DNA of 15,144 nucleotides from DASRWD01 sp044507975 (GCA_044507975.1 JBIQIQ010000050.1:1-15144), one strand, 5' to 3'; positions 1-7,003 are shown, counted from the stretch's first letter. Notes: generated by a model not told the origin, from the letters alone. Numbers and translations: made by a program.

Positions 1-372
1 GAGGTAGGCGAAGCTGAGGACGCCCTCTCCCACGGGCACGAGCAGCGCCGCGAGGTCGGCGTCGTCGGCCGGGAACTCGAGCTCGACGCTGCCGTCGTCG
101 CCGATCAGCGCCGCCGGCCCGACGAGCCAGCCGTCGCCGACGTCGACGAGTTGAGCCGGCGCCAGCGCCTCGGTCGTGTCCTCGGGCGGCGCGTTGACGT
201 CCAGGACTATCACCGCCGCCGCGAACGCGTGCGGCGCCTCGGCCGGCGGCTCGTAGAACGTGGTCTTCACGTCGGCCTGGGGGCCCTGTGGCGGCGGGGT
301 CGTGCCGCCGCAGGCTGCCAGCCCCAGCGCCAAGGCTCCGAGGAGAAGTGGTCTCTTCAGGTCGTCGCGCAT
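1..372 (-). CDS. Putative lipoprotein, 5' end only (3' end outside window)
   Basis: An open frame on the minus strand starts at the ATG whose complement is 370-372 and runs off the left edge, giving 124 visible residues. The start is supported by a GGGAG ribosome binding site about 6 nt upstream. Residues 1-21 form a short lipoprotein signal peptide: a charged n-region (MRDDLKR), a hydrophobic stretch (PLLLGALALG) and a lipobox LAAC with the lipidated cysteine at position 21. A Gly/Thr/Pro-rich linker (CGGTTPPPQGPQ) follows. The rest is acidic and beta-like, with no family I recognise. The protein is expected to be anchored at the outer face of the cytoplasmic membrane. It is divergent from the TetR-led operon across 173 bp. 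Function unknown; coding call and lipoprotein call are firm. Confidence 0.8.
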   Translation of the reverse strand, partial: MRDDLKRPLLLGALALGLAACGGTTPPPQGPQADVKTTFYEPPAEAPHAFAAAVIVLDVNAPPEDTTEALAPAQLVDVGDGWLVGPAALIGDDGSVELEFPADDADLAALLVPVGEGVLSFAYL

Positions 373-453
373 GTGGTCTCCCGTCTCTTGCGTCAGCCAC
401 GTTGTCTCACGGGGGCCTGCAGGGGCCATGAGGGTCTCCACATGCGCCCCGTC

Positions 454-482
454 TTGACAGCCGGTCCGCCCGGGTCTACCTT
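454..482 (+). promoter_or_regulatory. Sigma-70-type promoter of the tetR-hydrolase-GT operon
   Basis: A perfect -35 hexamer TTGACA (454-459) is followed after 17 bp by TACCTT (477-482), which fits the TAnnnT form of a -10 box. Transcription would start near 489-490, inside the first copy of the tandem operator, leaving a leader of about 55 nt. The -10 is weak by itself; the perfect -35 and ideal spacing carry the call. Confidence 0.5.
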
Positions 483-508
483 ATACGCACGTTTCATACG
501 GACGTTTC
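483..508 (+). promoter_or_regulatory. Tandem 13-bp operator, probable TetR autoregulatory site
   Basis: Two adjacent 13-bp copies, ATACGCACGTTTC (483-495) and ATACGGACGTTTC (496-508), differ at one base. The first 12 bases of each form a quasi-palindrome of the ATACG-NN-CGTTT kind, whose arms ATACG and AAACG (complement of CGTTT) match at 4 of 5 positions. Such short palindromes with a CG core are usual for TetR-family regulators. The site lies just downstream of the -10 box and over the likely transcription start, where a bound repressor would block initiation. The repressor is probably the TetR protein encoded 37 bp downstream. Seen: the repeats. Inferred: who binds. Confidence 0.6.
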
Positions 509-510
509 AA

Positions 511-537
511 GGAGCCGCTGTTCGCGGCTCCGGAGGT
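511..537 (+). promoter_or_regulatory. Leader hairpin abutting the tetR ribosome binding site
   Basis: A perfect 8-bp inverted repeat GGAGCCGC (511-518) / GCGGCTCC (524-531) with a 5-nt loop ends immediately before the Shine-Dalgarno GGAGGT (532-537), which lies 8 nt before the ATG at 546. It follows the operator with two intervening bases. It may protect the 5' end of the mRNA or tune ribosome access. No U-tract follows, so it is not an intrinsic terminator. Confidence 0.55.
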
Positions 538-545
538 AGCGAGGC

Positions 546-1175
546 ATGGCCGAACCGTTGCAACTGGCCGAGGAGCAGGAGAAGCGCTCGACGCGGGACG
601 CGATACTTGACGCCGCCTTCGTGATCCTGGCGCGCGACGGCTACGAGTCGCTGACCGCTCGCAACGTCGGGCAGGAGGCTGGCACGAACCTCGCCCTCGT
701 CAACTACTACTTCGGCGGCAAGAAGGGCCTGCTCCTGGCGCTCTACGACCGGCTCGAGAGCGAGCGCTACGACCGCCAGCAGGCGCTCTACTCGGAGGGC
801 GACGAGCCCCTCTCCGCCAGGTGGCGGCGCGCGGTCGACTACTACCGCCGGGACCTCGCCGACGGGTTCGTGCGGGTCCATCACGAGCTGCAAGCGCGGG
901 GCTACGCCGACGACGAGCTCGCCGCCCGCGGCCGGCGACGTGTGACGTCGTGGGCCGAGCTGCTCGCAGACGTCTGCCGGCGCTACCTGCCCACCCTGGG
1001 AGGGGGGCTCCCGCCCGAGCACATCGCCTTCGCCTTCAGCGCCTTCTGGTACGGCATGGAGCAGCTCCACCTGACCGGGCTCACCGAGGAGGACGCGCCT
1101 TTCTTCGCCATGCTCGACGCCGTCGGCGACTGGCTGGAGGCTCAGGAGGGGCGCAGCGCGGGAGGACGGGCGTGA
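546..1175 (+). CDS. TetR/AcrR-family transcriptional regulator
   Basis: 209 residues, a usual TetR length. The N-terminal DNA-binding domain spans about residues 14-63: helix 1 STRDAILDAAFVILARDGY, then the HTH with SLTARNVGQEAG and the recognition segment TNLALVNYYFGGKKGLL, which matches the family pattern of a Y-Y/H-F-x-x-K-x-x-L end. The remaining ~145 residues are helical and hold the ligand-binding/dimerisation domain, which is not assignable to a specific ligand. The ATG at 546 has a strong Shine-Dalgarno (GGAGGT, 8 nt). It heads an operon: its TGA overlaps the GTG of the next gene by 4 nt (GTGA). The promoter holds a tandem quasi-palindrome, so it probably represses its own operon and senses a substrate or product of the downstream hydrolase/glycosyltransferase. 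Family call certain; effector unknown. Confidence 0.93.
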   Translation: MAEPLQLAEEQEKRSTRDAILDAAFVILARDGYESLTARNVGQEAGTNLALVNYYFGGKKGLLLALYDRLESERYDRQQALYSEGDEPLSARWRRAVDYYRRDLADGFVRVHHELQARGYADDELAARGRRRVTSWAELLADVCRRYLPTLGGGLPPEHIAFAFSAFWYGMEQLHLTGLTEEDAPFFAMLDAVGDWLEAQEGRSAGGRA

Positions 1176-2086
1176 GGGCGCTGGAGCCCCACGCGCTCGG
1201 GTTCGCCACGAACCCGGTCGACGGCGTGCGCTCGTCCTTCGAGGTCTTCGGGCCCGAAGGCGCCGAGCGCACCGTCCTGTGCCTGCCGGCGTGGTCCCTC
1301 GTCCACGCGCGCGTGTGGAAGATGCAGGTGCCGTTCCTGGCGCGGCTCGGCTACCGGGTCGTCGCCTTCGACGGCCGCGGCAACGGCAGGTCCGACAGGC
1401 CGGCCCTGGGCTACGGAGCGCGCGACTTCGCCGCCGACGCCCTGGCCGTGCTGGACGCCGTCGGCATCGACAGCGCGGCACTGCTCGGGTTCTCGGCCGG
1501 CTGCCGCTGGGCGGCCGTCCTAGCCGTGGAGCACGCGCAGCGCGTCGACAGCCTCGCGCTGGTGGCGCCGTCGATCGCGCTCTCCCGGGCGCTCCGGTCG
1601 CTGGCCACCCCGTTCCTCGAGAGGCCGCCCGACCGGGAGGGATGGAACAAGTTCAACGCCGTGCACTGGCGCGAGGACCTGGCCGACTTCCGCCGCTGGT
1701 TCGCGCAGCGGGTCTTCACGGAAGCGCGCTCGACGCGGGGCCAAGACGACATCGTGGCGTGGAGCGACGACATCACGCCCGAGATGCTCACGGCCACGAT
1801 GACCGAGAGCGCGATGCCGTGGATGGCCGACCTGTGGCCCCGCATCGACCGCCCGCTCCTCGTCGTCCAAGGCAGCGAGGACGAGGTCACGCCGCTCGCC
1901 AGCACGCTCGACCTCCTCAGGCTCCTGCCGGCGGCCGAGCTGGCCGTGCTCGAGGGGAGCGGCCACGCGCCCCACCTGCGCGATCCCGTCCGCTTCAACC
2001 TCCTCCTGCGCGGCTTCCTCGCACGCACGGCGCCCGCCGCCCCGCGGCCACGGCGCGAGGAGGTGGTCACGGGTGCGAGCGCTTGA
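1172..2086 (+). CDS. Alpha/beta-fold hydrolase with intact catalytic triad
   Basis: 304 residues from a GTG at 1172 that overlaps the tetR stop and has GGAGG 6 nt upstream; the frame is open further upstream but only this start fits the overlap and aligns with the start of the next gene. Alpha/beta hydrolase landmarks are present: strand and turn AFDGRGNGRSDRP (65-77), nucleophile elbow G-F-S-A-G with Ser108, acid Asp237 in VVQGSEDEVTP, and His265 in EGSGHAPHLRDP. No signal peptide, so cytoplasmic. Probably an esterase, lactonase or C-C hydrolase on a small molecule; the substrate cannot be read from sequence. It is paralogous to the N-terminal half of the following gene along its whole length, with shared V-R-A-L-E-P start and WKMQVPF segment. 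It is probably co-translated with both neighbours through overlapping starts. Confidence 0.9.
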   Translation: MRALEPHALGFATNPVDGVRSSFEVFGPEGAERTVLCLPAWSLVHARVWKMQVPFLARLGYRVVAFDGRGNGRSDRPALGYGARDFAADALAVLDAVGIDSAALLGFSAGCRWAAVLAVEHAQRVDSLALVAPSIALSRALRSLATPFLERPPDREGWNKFNAVHWREDLADFRRWFAQRVFTEARSTRGQDDIVAWSDDITPEMLTATMTESAMPWMADLWPRIDRPLLVVQGSEDEVTPLASTLDLLRLLPAAELAVLEGSGHAPHLRDPVRFNLLLRGFLARTAPAAPRPRREEVVTGASA

Positions 2087-4211
2087 GCCCCTCTCCAGTG
2101 GCATGGCCGCGAACCCCTGCGACGGCGTGCGCGTCTTCTACGAGGCGTTCGGCCCCGAGGACGCCGAGCGCGTGGTCGTCTTCGCACCGGCCGGCCTCTT
2201 CGCGCACGGCCGCCTGTGGAAGATGCAGGTGCCCTTCTTCGCCCAGCGCGGCTACCGGGTCATCACCTACGACGCCCGCGGCAGCGGCCGCTCCGACCGT
2301 CCCGAGAGCGGCTACACGCCGCGGCGCTTCGAGGAGGACCTGCTCGCCGTGCTGAGCGAGGCCGGCGTGGAACGTGCCGCGTTCGTCGGCATGACCTGGG
2401 CCCTCAGGTGGCTCGGCCCGCTGGCAGCGAGGCGTCCCGACCTGGTGGCGCGGCTCGTGACCGTGGGCACCTTCCCCTCGCTGCAACGGGTGGAGGCGAT
2501 GCCTCCCGAACAGGTGGCCGCCAGCCTGGAGCGGTTCATGGCCGAGGTCGAGCCTGGCGCTCCGGTCGACTGGCGCGGCGTCGACATCCGCGACCGGTGG
2601 CCCGAGGTCGCGGCGTGGCAGGCGACCGAGGACCTCCTCGAGCCGCACTCGACCAAGGCGATCAAGGACCTGACGGCCTGGGCGCAGGAGACCGAAGGCA
2701 GCCACATGCTCGCCTCGTGCCTCGAGCTGACCGCGGGCGACCCCAACGACTACTTCGCCCGCATCCCGTGCCCGACCCTGGTGCTGCACGGCGAGCTCGA
2801 CCCCGCGATCGCGCTCTCCACGGCGGTCGCCGTGCACGAGGCGATCCGCGGCTCGGAGCTGGTCGTGTTCGAAGGGAGCGGCCACGTGCCCGTGGTCCGC
2901 GACCCGGTGAGGAGCAACCACGTGATCTCAGCGTTCATCGAGGGAGGGAGCGGCCCGGGGCCGCGGCGCAGCGCCTGGCGCCGTGCCCGGGCGCGAGATG
3001 TCAAGCGGGCGCTGTTCGTCTCGAGCCCCATCGGCCTGGGGCACGCCCAGCGGGACGTCGCGATCGCGAAGGAGCTTCGGCGGCTGGTGCCCGGCCTCGA
3101 GGTCGACTGGCTCGCCCAGCACCCGGTCACCCGGGTCCTCGAGGAGAACGGCGAGCGCATCCACCCGGCGAGCCGTCACCTGGCCGGCGAGTCGCCGCAC
3201 ATCGAGTCGCTCACCAGCGCGCAGCACGAGCTCAACGTCTTCCAGGCGATCCGGGAGATGGACGAGATCCTGCTCGCGAACTTCCACGTGTTCCACGACG
3301 CCGCCCAGGACGGCGCCTACGACCTCTGGGTCGGGGACGAGGCGTGGGAGGTCGACTACTACCTCCACGAGAACCCCGAGCTGAAGACCGCGCCGTTCGC
3401 CTGGCTGACCGACTTCGTCGGGTTCCTGCCGATGGCCCAAGACGACGGCGGCCGCGAGGCGTTCGTTACCGCCGATTACAACGCCGAGATGATCGAGCAG
3501 GTCGAACGCTTCCGGCGCGTCCGGGACGCCTCCATCTACATCGGGAGGCAGGAGGACATCGTGCCGGACGCGTTCGGGCCCGACCTCCCGCTGATCGGCG
3601 ACTGGCTGCCCGAGCACTTCGAACTGGGCGGCTACGTGCGCTACTTCGACCCCGCCGACCTCGGCGAGCGTCGGGAGCTGCGGGAGGCGTTCGGCTTCCG
3701 GCCGGAGGAGCGCGTCGCGGTGGCGGCCGTGGGCGGCACCAGCGTCGGCGCCGGGCTGCTCGCGCGCATGGTAGAGGCGTTCCCCGCGGTGAGGGCCGGC
3801 CTGCCCGACCTCAGACTGGTCGTAGTGTGCGGCCCGCGCATCGACCCGGCGTCGCTGCCGCAGGTGCCGGGCGTCGAGTACCGCGGCTACGTCCACGACC
3901 TCTACCGGATGCTGGCTGCCGCCGACGCCGCGCTCGTGCAGGGCGGCCTCTCGACGACGATGGAGCTGGTCGCCGCCGGCGTGCCCTTCCTCTACTTCCC
4001 GCTGGGCCTGCACTTCGAGCAGAACCGCCACGTGGCCCACCGTCTGGAGCGCTACGGCGTGCCCGCCTGGGCGCGCGTCGGATACCGCGAGGCGACTCCC
4101 GAGCTCCTGTCGGAGAGGCTCTCCCGGCTCCTGAACGAGCCTCCGGCGTTCCTGCCGGTGGAGGGCGGCGGAGCGCGCCGGGTCGCCGAGAGGATCGCTG
4201 AGCTGCTATGA
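2073..4211 (+). CDS. Fusion: alpha/beta hydrolase-like domain + GT-B glycosyltransferase
   Basis: 712 residues from a GTG at 2073, with GGAGGT 8 nt upstream and a 14-nt overlap with the previous gene. Residues 1-295 are a hydrolase domain paralogous to the preceding protein, but the nucleophile elbow reads G-M-T-W-A: Thr108 replaces Ser and Ala110 replaces Gly. The acid (Asp243, HGELDPA) and His271 (GSGHVPVVRDP) remain. A basic linker (about 297-309, RRSAWRRARARD) leads to a GT-B-type glycosyltransferase, about 310-712. That domain begins with the acceptor-side Rossmann start RALFVSSPIGLGHAQRD and ends with a donor-binding segment, about 620-660: VQGGLSTTMELVAAGVPFLY then HFEQN, as in the UGT/MurG-like C-terminal domain. 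Likely role: glycosylation of a small molecule, with the hydrolase-like part perhaps binding the acceptor. I recall similar hydrolase-glycosyltransferase fusions from actinomycetes but could not verify this. Sugar and acceptor unknown. Confidence 0.87.
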   Translation: MRALEPLSSGMAANPCDGVRVFYEAFGPEDAERVVVFAPAGLFAHGRLWKMQVPFFAQRGYRVITYDARGSGRSDRPESGYTPRRFEEDLLAVLSEAGVERAAFVGMTWALRWLGPLAARRPDLVARLVTVGTFPSLQRVEAMPPEQVAASLERFMAEVEPGAPVDWRGVDIRDRWPEVAAWQATEDLLEPHSTKAIKDLTAWAQETEGSHMLASCLELTAGDPNDYFARIPCPTLVLHGELDPAIALSTAVAVHEAIRGSELVVFEGSGHVPVVRDPVRSNHVISAFIEGGSGPGPRRSAWRRARARDVKRALFVSSPIGLGHAQRDVAIAKELRRLVPGLEVDWLAQHPVTRVLEENGERIHPASRHLAGESPHIESLTSAQHELNVFQAIREMDEILLANFHVFHDAAQDGAYDLWVGDEAWEVDYYLHENPELKTAPFAWLTDFVGFLPMAQDDGGREAFVTADYNAEMIEQVERFRRVRDASIYIGRQEDIVPDAFGPDLPLIGDWLPEHFELGGYVRYFDPADLGERRELREAFGFRPEERVAVAAVGGTSVGAGLLARMVEAFPAVRAGLPDLRLVVVCGPRIDPASLPQVPGVEYRGYVHDLYRMLAAADAALVQGGLSTTMELVAAGVPFLYFPLGLHFEQNRHVAHRLERYGVPAWARVGYREATPELLSERLSRLLNEPPAFLPVEGGGARRVAERIAELL

Positions 4212-4756
4212 GGCGGCTGCCCGGCCAGTGGCGCTCCGCCGGGCGCCCGCTCCGGCGGGTGTCCCCGCCGCCGCGCGCTCCGGCTCGGACCGGGTCGGCG
4301 CGCGGGGCGGGTACGCGCTCCGCGCAGAGCGCGCAGGACCTCCTCGCCCTCGTCCTCGGGCCGGCGACACGGGTCGAGGGCGGCCGCGCGCTGAAGGTGT
4401 GCCTCCTCATCGCCGACGACGACCGGTTGGGCGAGCTGCTGGCAGAGGTCGTCACGGCCCTGCGCGGCGACGCTGTGGAGGCCGGCGGGGCGGAGCCGTC
4501 CGCGGGCCTGCCGGGCTGGGAGGAGCTCACGCCCCGCGAGCTCGACGTGCTCGACCTGGTGGCGCGCGGCGAGGACAACAGGTCGATCGCCGCGCTGCTC
4601 GCCCTGAGCGACCGCACCGTACGCAACCACCTGAACAGCGTCTTCAGCAAGCTGAACGTCTCCTACCGGCCGCAGGCCGTGGTCGCCGCGAGGGAGGCCG
4701 GCCTCGGCGTGGGCCCCCCGCGCTTCGAGGAGCGCGGCCGGGAGGGCCGGGGCTGA
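4208..4756 (+). CDS. LuxR-type HTH regulator with vestigial N-terminal part
   Basis: 182 residues from the ATG at 4208, which overlaps the previous stop (ATGA). Residues 106-168 are a LuxR/GerE helix-turn-helix: ELTPRELDVLDLVARGEDNRSIA, then the recognition part LSDRTVRNHLNSVFSKLNV. Residues 1-60 are Arg/Pro/Ala-rich low complexity. Residues 63-82 (VCLLIADDDRLGELLAEV) resemble the first strand and helix of a response-regulator receiver, but there is no room for the rest and no phospho-acceptor aspartate. The actual start could therefore be internal, for example the GTG at 4397. As last gene of the operon it probably regulates this or a related locus. It lacks an obvious input domain, so its activity may be set by its level. 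HTH certain, N-terminal boundary uncertain. Confidence 0.82.
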   Translation: MRRLPGQWRSAGRPLRRVSPPPRAPARTGSARGAGTRSAQSAQDLLALVLGPATRVEGGRALKVCLLIADDDRLGELLAEVVTALRGDAVEAGGAEPSAGLPGWEELTPRELDVLDLVARGEDNRSIAALLALSDRTVRNHLNSVFSKLNVSYRPQAVVAAREAGLGVGPPRFEERGREGRG

Positions 4757-4929
4757 CCTAGGTCCGGGGCTAACTAGGTCCGGGGTACCACCGCAGGCAC
4801 CGACCGCCTGGTACCGCCGACTCAAGACCGCCCGGCGCCCCGGGCCCTACCATCTCCTCAGCTAGCCGCGGCACGCCGGCTCCAACCGGCACCGCAAGCG
4901 ACATGTCGCCCCCTGGAAGGGGTGACCCC
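4757..4929. other. Intergenic region with 16-bp-spaced direct repeat and inverted repeat
   Basis: 173 bp between the LuxR-type gene and the methanethiol oxidase gene. A 12-bp direct repeat CTAGGTCCGGGG occurs at 4758-4769 and 4774-4785. An inverted repeat GGTACCA (4784-4790) / TGGTACC (4809-4815) follows, with inner AGGC/GCCT pairing possible; this could end transcription of the upstream operon, although no T-tract follows. A weak -10-like TACCAT (4848-4853) without a good -35 is the only promoter candidate for the next gene. The Shine-Dalgarno AGGGGTGA (4918-4925) precedes the ATG at 4930 by 4 nt. Confidence 0.45.
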
Positions 4930-6309
4930 ATGAGCCACCAGCACCACGCCCATCAGTCCGCCGTCGGCCACGCATGCGGCCCTGGCTATGCCTCTCCCCG
5001 CGAGGCGATGAACGGGCCGCGCGAGCGGGTCCTCTACACGGCCGCGGTACGGGTCGGCACGGGGAGCGAGGGGCCCGACTACCTCGCGACGGTCGACGTC
5101 GACCCGGCGTCGCCGACCTACTCGCAGGTGATCCACCGCCTGGAGATGCCCTACGTCGGCGACGAGCTGCATCACTCGGGCTGGAACGCCTGCAGCTCGT
5201 GCCATGGGGAGGAGGGCAAGGAGAGGCGCTACCTGCTCCTGCCGGGCTTCCGCTCGAGCCGCATCTACGTCGTCGACACGCAGGACGAGAGGGCGCCCCG
5301 GCTTCACAAGGTGATCGAGCCCGAGGAGGTGAAGCGCTTCGGCCTCAGCGCTCCGCACAGCGTGCACTGCCTCGCCGACGGCCACGTCATGGTCTCGATG
5401 CTCGGTGACGCCGAGGGGAACGCCCCCGGCGGGTTCCTCCTGCTCGACCAGGGCTTCGAGGTCGTCGGCCGCTGGGAGCGGGACACGAGCGGGATGAGGT
5501 TCAACTACGACTTCTGGTACCAGCCGCGGCACGGCGTGATGGTCTCGAGCGAGCTGGCGGCGCCCGTCACGTACGCCGGCGGCTTCCAGCTCGAGGACGT
5601 CGCCGCCGGGCTCTACGGCCAGCGCGTGACGTTCTGGGACTGGCACGAGCGCAAGGTCGCCCAGACGTTCGACATGGGAGGGGCCGGCCTCGTGCCCCTC
5701 GAGGTCCGGTTCCTCCACGACCCCGACAGCACGCACGGGTACGTGGGCGCGGCCCTCTCCAGCAGCCTCTGGCACTGGCACAAGCCCAACGGGCACTGGG
5801 AGATGAACGAGGTCGTGTCCATGGACCCCGTCGAGGTCGAGGGCTGGCCGTTCCCCGTGCCGCCGCTGACCGTGGACCTGCTGCTCTCGCTCGACGACCG
5901 CTTCCTCTACCTCTCGAACTGGCTCCACGGCGACGTGAGGCAGTACGACGTCACCGACCCGGCCAGCCCACGGCTCGTCGGCCAGACGTGGCTGGGCGGC
6001 GTGCTGGGCAACGGCCCCGAGGTGCGCGGCACGCGCCTGCGCGGTGGTCCCCAGATGCTGCAGCTCTCCCTCGACGGCCAGCGGCTCTACGTGACGAACT
6101 CGCTGCTGTCGTCGTGGGACGAGCAGTTCTACCCGGAGATCGGCAGGGAGGGCTCGCACATGGTGCGCGTCGACGTCGACACGGCCACCGGCGGGCTGAA
6201 GCTGGCCGAGGACTTCTTCGTCGACTTCGGCGCCGAGCCCGGTGGTCCGGCGCGGGCGCACGAGATGCGCTACCCGGGCGGCGACGTGACGTCGGACATC
6301 TGGGTGTGA
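4930..6309 (+). CDS. mtoX: Methanethiol oxidase / selenium-binding protein (SELENBP1/SBP56 family)
   Basis: 459 residues, close to human SELENBP1 (472 as recalled). Near-diagnostic blocks are present: GPGYASPREAMNGPRE (17-32), PDYLATVDVDPASPTYSQVI (49-68), DELHHSGWNACSSC (78-91) with the CxxC-like pair Cys88/Cys91, SSRIYVVD, LHKVIEP, YDFWYQPRH (193-201), LSLDDRFLYLSNWLHGD, GGPQMLQLSLDG and the C-terminal YPGGD-TSDIW. The family oxidises methanethiol to formaldehyde, H2S and H2O2 with copper; conserved histidines such as His81/82 and His143/146 are candidate ligands. The N-terminus is His-rich (MSHQHHAHQSAVGH). Val453 stands where the vertebrate protein has Cys (GGDCSSDIW). No signal peptide is visible, so cytoplasmic, unlike secreted versions. 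ATG 4930 is preferred to the in-frame ATG 4903 because AGGGGTGA sits 4 nt upstream. It overlaps the next gene by GTGA. Confidence 0.92.
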   Translation: MSHQHHAHQSAVGHACGPGYASPREAMNGPRERVLYTAAVRVGTGSEGPDYLATVDVDPASPTYSQVIHRLEMPYVGDELHHSGWNACSSCHGEEGKERRYLLLPGFRSSRIYVVDTQDERAPRLHKVIEPEEVKRFGLSAPHSVHCLADGHVMVSMLGDAEGNAPGGFLLLDQGFEVVGRWERDTSGMRFNYDFWYQPRHGVMVSSELAAPVTYAGGFQLEDVAAGLYGQRVTFWDWHERKVAQTFDMGGAGLVPLEVRFLHDPDSTHGYVGAALSSSLWHWHKPNGHWEMNEVVSMDPVEVEGWPFPVPPLTVDLLLSLDDRFLYLSNWLHGDVRQYDVTDPASPRLVGQTWLGGVLGNGPEVRGTRLRGGPQMLQLSLDGQRLYVTNSLLSSWDEQFYPEIGREGSHMVRVDVDTATGGLKLAEDFFVDFGAEPGGPARAHEMRYPGGDVTSDIWV

Positions 6310-7003
6310 GGGCAGGACGGTCGGACACGCGTCCGCTCTGGGCGCCGCTCGGAGCCGCCGCCGTCGCCTGGTCGTCCCTGCTGACGGTCGAGGGCTCACC
6401 GCTCGCGTGGGTCCTCGACCACGAGGCGCTGGCGCTGACGGCCGTGCCCCTAGTGCGGGCCGTCCCGGGGTACGCGGTGGGCTGGTCGATCATGGTCGCG
6501 GCGATGATGCTGCCCGCGGCCCTGTGGTTGGCGCGGCCCGGGCGGCTGCCGGGCTGGCTGGCCGGCTACCTCCTGGCGTGGGGCCTGGCCGGCTTCGCGT
6601 TCGCTGGCGCCGACCTCGCGCTGCACGCCCTGGTACCGGCGGGGAGCGCGTTCGCTGCCGCGCTGCCCGCCGTGGCGGTCGTGGCGGCGGCGCTGTGGCT
6701 GACGGCCGTGGCGCCCGGGGCCCGCCGCCATCCGCCGCGCGGGCTCGTCGGCGCCGCGGGCGGCTGGTCGCACGGCCTGGCCTGCCTCTACACCTGCTGG
6801 CCGGCCATGCTGGCGCTCCAGGCAGTTGCGCCGGGCGACGTCCGGGCCATGGCCGTCGTCACCGCGCTCCTCACGGGCCTCCGGCTGGGCGGACGCGCCG
6901 GGCCGGCGGCTCAGGCTGGTGGCGGCCGGAAGGTCAGGCGCGCCGTGGCGCCGACCTCCCCGTCGAGCTCGAGCGCGGCGTCGTGCGCCGCGGCCACCGC
7001 CCG
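6306..7003 (+). CDS. DUF2182-family integral membrane protein, 3' end undefined at gap
   Basis: Starts at GTG 6306, overlapping the stop of the methanethiol oxidase gene by 4 nt, so probably co-translated. The visible protein has hydrophobic segments near residues 13-28, 44-50/58-77 (VGWSIMVAAMMLPAALWL), 82-104, 113-135 and 155-173. The motifs W-x-x-M-V-A-A-M-M-L-P (60-70) and GLACLYTCWPAMLAL (157-171, with Cys160 and Cys164) are typical of DUF2182, annotated as predicted metal-binding membrane proteins. Coupling to a copper-dependent oxidase suggests a metal supply role (inference). Oddity: no stop codon appears before the gap at 7004, and from about residue 202 the frame runs antisense through the histidine kinase C-terminus. 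The expected last membrane helix is not seen after residue ~190, so a frameshift or misassembly near 6870-6910 is likely. Confidence 0.7.

Noticed and set aside
511..531. Hairpin before tetR as a terminator or riboswitch
   Set aside because: Only one short stem-loop without U-tract or additional conserved structure; too small for a known riboswitch class.
2928..4040. Long antisense frame opposite the glycosyltransferase domain
   Set aside because: Composition is typical of antisense GC-rich coding DNA and the plus strand has clear glycosyltransferase motifs.
4903..4929. Upstream in-frame ATG for the methanethiol oxidase gene
   Set aside because: No Shine-Dalgarno before it, while AGGGGTGA lies 4 nt before the ATG at 4930; the nine extra residues have no counterpart in the family.
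4858..6399. A 500-residue open frame antisense to the methanethiol oxidase gene
   Set aside because: GC-rich shadow frame: Arg/His/Val-rich with no family motif, whereas the opposite strand encodes a near-textbook SELENBP1 protein.
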